Assembly (NCBI GenBank): GCA_910574455.1
Contig: CAJSYZ010000010.1
Location: forward strand, 1,392,770 to 1,456,769
Direction of reading: 5' to 3'
From: Trichaptum fuscoviolaceum
Lineage: Eukaryota > Basidiomycota > Agaricomycetes > Hymenochaetales > Trichaptaceae
DNA length: 64,000 nt
The notes beneath the pieces were generated by a model that made no database searches, was not told the origin of the DNA, and saw only the letters and a program-made list of their open reading frames with translations. Positions 57,887 through 64,000 of the stretch are shown piece after piece. How positions within the stretch are numbered: the first letter of the stretch is position 1; each line of letters starts with the position of its first letter. The position numbers and the translations under genes were made by a program.

Positions 57887-60224
57887 TCGGGAACTGGTGG
57901 TTTACGTGTGCTTACACGCCGTCATTCAAGTTCTTCGCTTCCGGGCTCGGGCAGTGATTGGATCTGTCAAATTGTCACCGTGGCTGGCAGTGGCAGAATC
58001 AGGGCCTTTGGAATTTGGAGGCAAGAGAGAACTGAGTGTACTGTACTTACATTGTACTTTCAAGCACGGGTTGGGAAACTTGTGTTTGTTTGAATGAATG
58101 ACCTATCGTACATCATGATGGGATGCACTGTTTCCTTTCTAAACTCTTGAAGAAGGTCGCTTAGTTTTCTCACTGGCAGGACAGGAAGTCGGTCTGCAAG
58201 CGGTATGTCCGAGCCCCGATAAACTTGGCGCAGGCTCGCCATCGTCTCGGTAGAGGGTCGGGTGCTGCGGGTGCAGGGTTTTTTCTCGAGAGGGGAGTCA
58301 CGATGATCAAAAACGAGAATTGGTTCGCTTTGGAGGTTGCCAGAGATGTCATGGTACAGTACTATAGCCGGAGGTAGGATAGACATAGACTTAAGCACAA
58401 GCACAAGCACAAAGCACAAACTCATGCGCGCCGGCCGTATGTAGGTCGTATGATCTCGTCACGGTATTGCGCTGCCATGGGCCCATGACGGGGACTCGGA
58501 ATAGGGTAGCCTACCCTGAATCGGAGACTCGACGAAGTCACGGTGTGGAGGTGATCCGCCATCGCGAGCAGGTTTTGACTGCAGGCCAGGCAGGCGGCAT
58601 ACATAGCTTGTTGAGTTCTTGTTCTTGTTCTTATTCTGGAAGGATGTCAAGCAGTGAATTAGAGAGACCGCGACCGCGACGATCCAGTGGGATATCTTTA
58701 CTTTCGCTAAGTTCGTTGGGCGCGTGCCATGATGGCAGGCAAGGGCAGTGAGAGTGTGGGAATAAATCTCTTATGTAATATTCAAGTTGTGAGCCTCGGT
58801 GACGAATAAGTTGGAGGCCCAGGACGACATATGCAAATCTCGCTTCCGGTCATGAAGCCTTGGAGCTACTGTATGCATGGAGGAGACGAATGGATGGTGG
58901 TCTTCTGATACATTCTCCGACATGTTTGCGCAGCAGCTTCGCTGTGGACCAGAACCCGAATCACAATTACCTGGACTCCTGGGTCTCTTTTTTCGAATCA
59001 ACGAGTTATAGTCGGATATAGGTACAGCCCATGCAGCTAAGCTTGGAACAGGAGAGCCGAAGCGCAGATAACGGAGTAAAGAGATGGTTAAGAGTATATG
59101 CGCCTTCACTGGCGTATCATGCACTGACGGTTGCTTTCATTCGTCTCCCTCTTCTGAGACAGGCTGGCTTCGGATTCTGCCGCCGCGACGGTGCATTAAG
59201 GTGTCCGCGGAGGATCACTGAGGGTAATATAGCGCAAAAGCGGGAAGGGCGTACCACAGCTATCTCAGTGCGGCTTCGATTGGTAGGGAACGCGTATAAG
59301 AGAACCTGGAGAAGGCAGAAGGAGCGTCTTCCTCTGTCAGAGATGCTCGCCGGGACCAAAAGGCAAAAGTATTACGGAGCGGCCGAGCGGAGGCAAACCT
59401 AATTCTCCCCTCTCTTCCCTTCCCGGATTGGCTCGCCCGGCCGGTGCTGCACAAGGACGCTAGTCCGCATTTGGCATACGACTCGCTCCCCTGCTCTCGG
59501 CACGGAGGAACGACCTCCCGAAAAGGATAAGCGAGTTACTGGATATGAAAGGTTTACGGCGGCGAGAGGGAGGCCCTCTTCCCACCTCAACTTGTCCGTC
59601 TCTTACCTTTTTCTCAAACTTGCCACTCTCCCCTCAAAAAAAAACTTTGCTTTTTTGCCAATGTGCCAGTGCTTCTTTTCATTTCTGCAAGCGAGCTCAG
59701 CGGGTATACTTGCTCTCTACCTGCGCTGCACCTTCTGCGACGGTGTATCGACGAGCGCCGGCGGGCAGCTCTTGCGACTGAATGGCGGGGGAGTCTGTGC
59801 GCCTGGGCGCAGGCAGGCGTGAACAGGCAAACGGACAGCGCTTCGCGGGGGTTCTTGTCCTTCTGTCTTCCGTCGCACCGCGCGTGTTCTAATTAGGTCC
59901 CACCGTAACCGCGTAATGCACAACGCCCTTTTTTCAATTTTTTTCATTAGCCGGGAGTGAGAAACGGGATTGATTTAGGAAATAGATGTTTTGAAGTGGA
60001 CGAGGGAGTGCTTCTTGGACTTACGTTGAGTGCGCACGTCTTCAGACTATAAGATAGCCGCCGTCGGGCCTCTCCGTCCTCCTCCTTGAACATCCCTCTC
60101 CTTCCTCTCCTCATCACTGTTCCGCTTCGTTCCCTGCTCTCTCGACTCTGCTCGTTCCATCCCACAGCGAGCTCAGCTACTTCAGCCGCACACAGCGAAA
60201 CGCCCGGCTCCGTCAAGAACAAAC
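57887..60224. promoter_or_regulatory. Gene-poor block, part 4, and promoter of the membrane-protein gene
   Basis: 2.3 kb with no supported gene. The last 300 bp is pyrimidine-rich (CCTCCTTGAA, CTCTCCTTCC), the usual look of a strong basidiomycete 5' UTR, leading to the ATG at 60225. Confidence 0.35.
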
Positions 60225-61783
60225 ATGGTCAACTGGCAGTCCCCGCTTGAGGTTGCGAAAGACGGCGGTAAGTCGGGTGGCACGCGCTGTCCAACGCCCC
60301 GCGACGCGACGTAGAGCACGCATATTGACGCGCTCGAGTAGATGTCTTCTCCAAGTTCATGCATTGCCTCCTCGGGCTCTACCTGTGAGCACCCACTCGT
60401 GCCGTGTCCGACAGAGAACTTGCTAAGATTGCTTTATGCCACCCGACCAGATGGGAGTTCTTCATCTCGAGCTCCTTCGACTTTGACTTCATCCTCGGCC
60501 GGAAGCAGTTCAAGTGGCCTCTGGTGAGCTCTTGGCACAAGCTGTCTTCCGTGCGTGCAGTCCGCTTACATCGGCGAACGTCGCCTCGGACAGGTCTTCT
60601 ATTTCGCTGGGCGGTATTCGCTGCTCTTCGCACTCATTGGCATGTGAGTGGTGACAGCCTTCCCCGACTTATTGGGTTTTTGGCCCCTGTGTATAACCTT
60701 GAGCTAATCTTGATCTCCATTGCTATTTAGTGCGATTGCGTTAAACGTTACCGAGTGAGCATTCGCGTTTCCACTAGGCGCTCGTGCCACCGGGATTTTG
60801 TTCTCATCAATTTTTTTTTTCACGTTGTAGACCAATTGATTGCCAGGCGTTGTATATTTTCAACCAAGTGTTTGGCAATGCCGCCATCGGGTTTGCGTCG
60901 ATTAACTTGTCACTGCGAACAATTGCCGTCTGGTCGCAGTCGCTTTATATCGTCGTGCCACTCGTTGCGATCATTCTCGGGCATTGGTCGCTGCTCCTTC
61001 ACGGTCTTCTCATTAAAGCTTCGTGGATCGATGGAGAGGGATGTGTCATAACCAACACGGACAACAAGCTCTTGGCCGTCACGTTCATCTACTCGATGTG
61101 CTTTGACTTCCTCGTCATGTGTTTAACAGCCTACAAGCTTCTGTATCCCCGTAACGGCCGAAGCAGGCTCGTGAACATGATCTTCGGTGATGGGCTGATT
61201 TTCTTCTTCGTTGCGTAAGTGCTCTCTCTTACTATGTTCAAGTGGTATGTCTAAATGCGTAGTCTATATGCGTCCTCAGCTTCCTTGCCAACCTCATTGC
61301 AACGATCTTCATGTTGCTGGACCTGAATGCCGTGATGTCGATCATATTCAATGTCCCGGCCGCTGTTGCGTCAACGATTGTCGCTTCGCGTGCCGTTCGC
61401 CGTTTGACGAAGTTCACGAACAAGGGACCCGAGGTCTTCTCGTAAGTGGCAAAACTTCATGCACTTAACGATCTCTGACGAAAACCAGGACAGGACAGGG
61501 AACCTCTACTCTAGCTTTTCGGGGTAATGGGGCCTTCCGCTCCAAGGACAGCAAGAAGGATGGCGTACATATTCAGGTATTTGATATCTTTATTGTGCGC
61601 GGTATTCTTTCTGACTCTTAGCTTTCGAAGATGGACACAATCACTACACTCGCAGACGCGAACTTCACTGGACAAAGGTCATTCCTTGAATACGATGCTA
61701 GCGGGAAGATCAAGGGTGACAACTACCTACCCGACCCGGAGAGCCAGGTGATCAGCGATGAGTTTAAGCGTCCTCCGTATTAA
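60225..61783 (+). CDS. Polytopic membrane protein, fungal, unknown function
   Basis: About nine exons, several small (43 nt first exon; one of 24 nt). The start is MVNWQSPLEVAKDGDVFSKF. At least six or seven hydrophobic segments follow: LLGLYLWEFF, FYFAGRYSLLFALIGIAIAL, IFNQVFGNAAIGFASINLSL, YIVVPLVAIILGHWSLLLHG, LAVTFIYSMCFDFLVMCLTAYKL, GLIFFFVAFLANLIATIFMLL and an IFNVPAAVASTIVASR segment, then a hydrophilic tail ending DEFKRPPY. The layout resembles the large group of agaricomycete-specific seven-helix membrane proteins, which have no assigned function; receptor-like topology is possible. No transporter or catalytic motif seen. Exon joins restore a continuous hydrophobic pattern. Confidence 0.8.
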
Positions 61784-64000
61784 ATGTCGCTATGGACCGG
61801 ACTACTGTTCAGCCTATTTTTCGCATCGTTTTTCCTTCGGATTCAATGCTCCCGCGGTTTCTCTCTACTTCCACATTTTCTGCTTGGTCCTATCTTATTC
61901 GACCTCAATTTGCGAAATCGCCGTCAAGACGGGCTTGAGCTGTGCTCTTCGTTCGGCTGTTCAGCGAGGAGCTTTAACATGCTGATCTTGCCTAATCACG
62001 AATCAGCGCTCTCCTTCAAACTCACTCTCACCATCGATCATCAATCCCCAAAAGCAACCGATCAAGCATTGTCTCATCCCTGCATTTCGTCTCGCTCATT
62101 CCTATAGACCTGCTTCCCATCGTATCCCTTCTCTTTCTACTAGGACCGCTGGACGACTCGCCGTTGCATCGTAACGTCAGAGTGTGTAACAACACTCGCG
62201 TATGATCCATGGCGCAATCCTCGGTCTGTCCACCCATTCAGTGTATTAGCGCACTTAATTGTTCAGCCAGACTTGGAGCATTCTTTACCACATCGTACAT
62301 ATGATACATTCAATCCGCGTATGCGCCGCCCCCATTTTCCTTTCTGACTTTCGAAATTTGATGTCGACTGTCGCCACGCCACTCCCTTCGATTAGGGAGG
62401 GAACTCTTTCACCTTTCATCTTCGGCCTTCACAGAAAAGAACAAATGATTCAGACACGAACATATAGATTGAAATGATGGTTGTCTCTTTTTCCTCCCTG
62501 ATGTTCAGTAGTGTATACTAGAATACCAATTATTTCGTTACTTCGGAATTTGAATGGAATTTCCTCTCTGTGTTCGCCAGTATGTATATGAGTGTCAATA
62601 ATTATTCTAATTAGCGACTTCGATTCTAATCGCCTATCCATCAGGCATCGCTAGCAACGCCTCGGGCAATCTTATGCAAGCAGCCTCGGTATGAAAAGAA
62701 GCTCATACAAGCTGTGAGACCATCAATCATCAAGTTATTAATTTTCTCATGGCGCGTTTTGAGTGTTACGACATTCGGTAAAGGAGAATATAAGAGAAAA
62801 TGAAGTGCAGCAGCGTGTTCATCATTCATCTGCCCTTGCCCTGCAGCCTGCCAGTGGAGCAGGGAAAGGAGACAAACACGTAAGATAAACTTGGTTTGTT
62901 GTTTACTAGTAGAGGACACCGCGGCGTCTACTACGTTTGTGATTTCTTTCTCTCATTTCGCGTTCTGATGGTAGTATGAAAGTCGCTGGCTGGTGAATTG
63001 CTGAGGGAGTTAAATGATGTGGACCATATGTCTGTAATGGAAATATGAGCTTCTGAGTGTGGGCCAAGTCTTTTGAGGTTTTGTTGCTGCTTTCTGACCG
63101 GCGAGCGGTGAACTCGGACTCCTCAATTCAGGTCCGGAGCAAGTTTTTAATTTTGAGTTGTAAGCTTGCAGGGACGACGCCACGAGAGAGACTCAGAGAA
63201 AGCAAAGAAGCAAAGTGAGTTGATTGCTTAGGCGTCGGTTGTCGAGGATTGAATGTATTGCTTGTATTGTAAGGGGAAAAAAAGACTCTTGCGTATTTGC
63301 AGGTTTTTGACGTTATTGTAAGTTGTAGCGAGCTGTTGTTCATTGACGGGGACGTGAAAGGAAGTTGGGAGTGAATTCATGTGACCCACGCGATTGGTGT
63401 ACTGGTGGTGTTGAGCAATTGAGTGATTGAGTGATAGCAATGCTGGGCGCTCAGAACCCTGCGTTGCCCCCACCCACCCCCGCCCTACCCTTCCGCCTTT
63501 CATTCTGGAGGCAAGGGAGTAAAACTTGGACTTCAGGAATCTGAGCGCATGTACTGGTGTCCAGCGGGACGACCAAGGAATTGACTTTCGGGGGGAACGC
63601 GGCGCTGTGTGAGGAGAAGGATTTGTGCGTATGGAGTGTGCGTGGTAGGCGCTTTACTTTGCATAACCGTGAAGTCTGGTTTGGTGAGGATTGATTCGGA
63701 TGGCGGAAAAGCCGAGTCCGGACCGGATGGATTTGCAGATTGAGTAGTATTTGTTCCGGAGGGACTTTGTGCGATTTTGATGGAGAAAAAAGAGTCAAAA
63801 GATGATTAGACAAAGAGCCCTTTTGTTTGGTGATGGCTGCTGTGTGTACATACCAAGTCGAAAAGTGAAAAGAGCAAGGAAGAGAAAAACGTCACCGGTG
63901 TATCAGACGAATGAAACCCGGGTTTCCGTATCCTCGGAATCGAAGCGGGTGCGACTTCCCCCCGGTTATACCGGACTCACAAAGAAGCTTCGAATGAGCC
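61784..64000. other. 3' flank of the membrane-protein gene
   Basis: 2.2 kb. The first ~500 bp is T-rich as in a 3' UTR. Minus frames at 62641-62919 and 63451-63813 lack domains and good starts. The last 800 bp is purine-rich and may be the minus-strand-sense promoter or leader of a gene outside the window. Confidence 0.3.

Noticed and set aside
48653..60224. Mating pheromone or hydrophobin genes in the gene-poor block
   Set aside because: No short frame ends in a CaaX box and none shows the eight-Cys hydrophobin pattern with a signal peptide.
63451..63813. 120-codon minus frame near the window end
   Set aside because: Composition follows the purine bias of the plus strand; no domain.

Overview
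The window reads as nuclear DNA of a filamentous basidiomycete, most likely a mushroom-forming agaricomycete. The reasons are genes split by many 45-75 bp introns (GTRNGT...YAG), short spacers, frequent divergent gene pairs, and proteins of clear fungal type (Dam1, Ran1-type kinase, DUF155/RMD1, Gfa1, Sec2, Aip1, Lsm8). No prokaryotic, plasmid or organellar features were seen. Species cannot be named from the sequence. Exon borders were derived by hand from reading frame and splice consensus.

Layout. 0.3-7.5 kb (all minus): an ELYS-like nucleoporin, a disordered basic protein, a doubtful Cys-bearing exon, and an eight-exon C2H2/CxxC zinc protein I do not recognise. 8.8-15.3 kb (plus): a Ran1-type kinase with a very long disordered tail, then a 12-exon aldo/keto reductase with two 14-nt exons. 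15.6-20.0 kb (minus): DASH subunit Dam1, then a kinase with a pseudokinase domain in front of an active-looking one. 20.6-26.9 kb: a coiled-coil protein, a CDF/TMEM163-like transporter with a cysteine-rich tail, an RmlD/MAT2B-like reductase, an RMD1/DUF155 protein and LSM8; two divergent pairs share short promoters. 27.9-30.0 kb: a Gly-rich CsbD-like stress gene cut by a 623-bp mariner-type element whose precise removal restores the frame. 31.3-34.4 kb: SEC2.

34.7-41.0 kb is a transposon cluster. It holds a LINE with two open frames (gag-like ORF1; endonuclease-RT-RNase H ORF2), a 12-bp target duplication and an (AAAC)n tail, and, 47 bp further on, a 456-bp hAT-type MITE with an 8-bp target duplication. 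41.4-48.7 kb carries AIP1 (actin turnover) and GFA1 (first step of chitin precursor synthesis). From 48.65 to 60.22 kb there is no gene I can support. This 11.6-kb stretch holds microsatellites, a 20-G run and two diverged tRNA-like repeats, and is out of character with the rest. At 60.2-61.8 kb is a multi-exon polytopic membrane protein. The last 2.2 kb shows nothing firm.

The genes are mostly housekeeping and do not form one pathway. The items most worth following are the mobile-element insertions, the tandem pseudokinase-kinase gene, the transporter with a metallothionein-like tail, the unassigned zinc protein and the gene-poor block.
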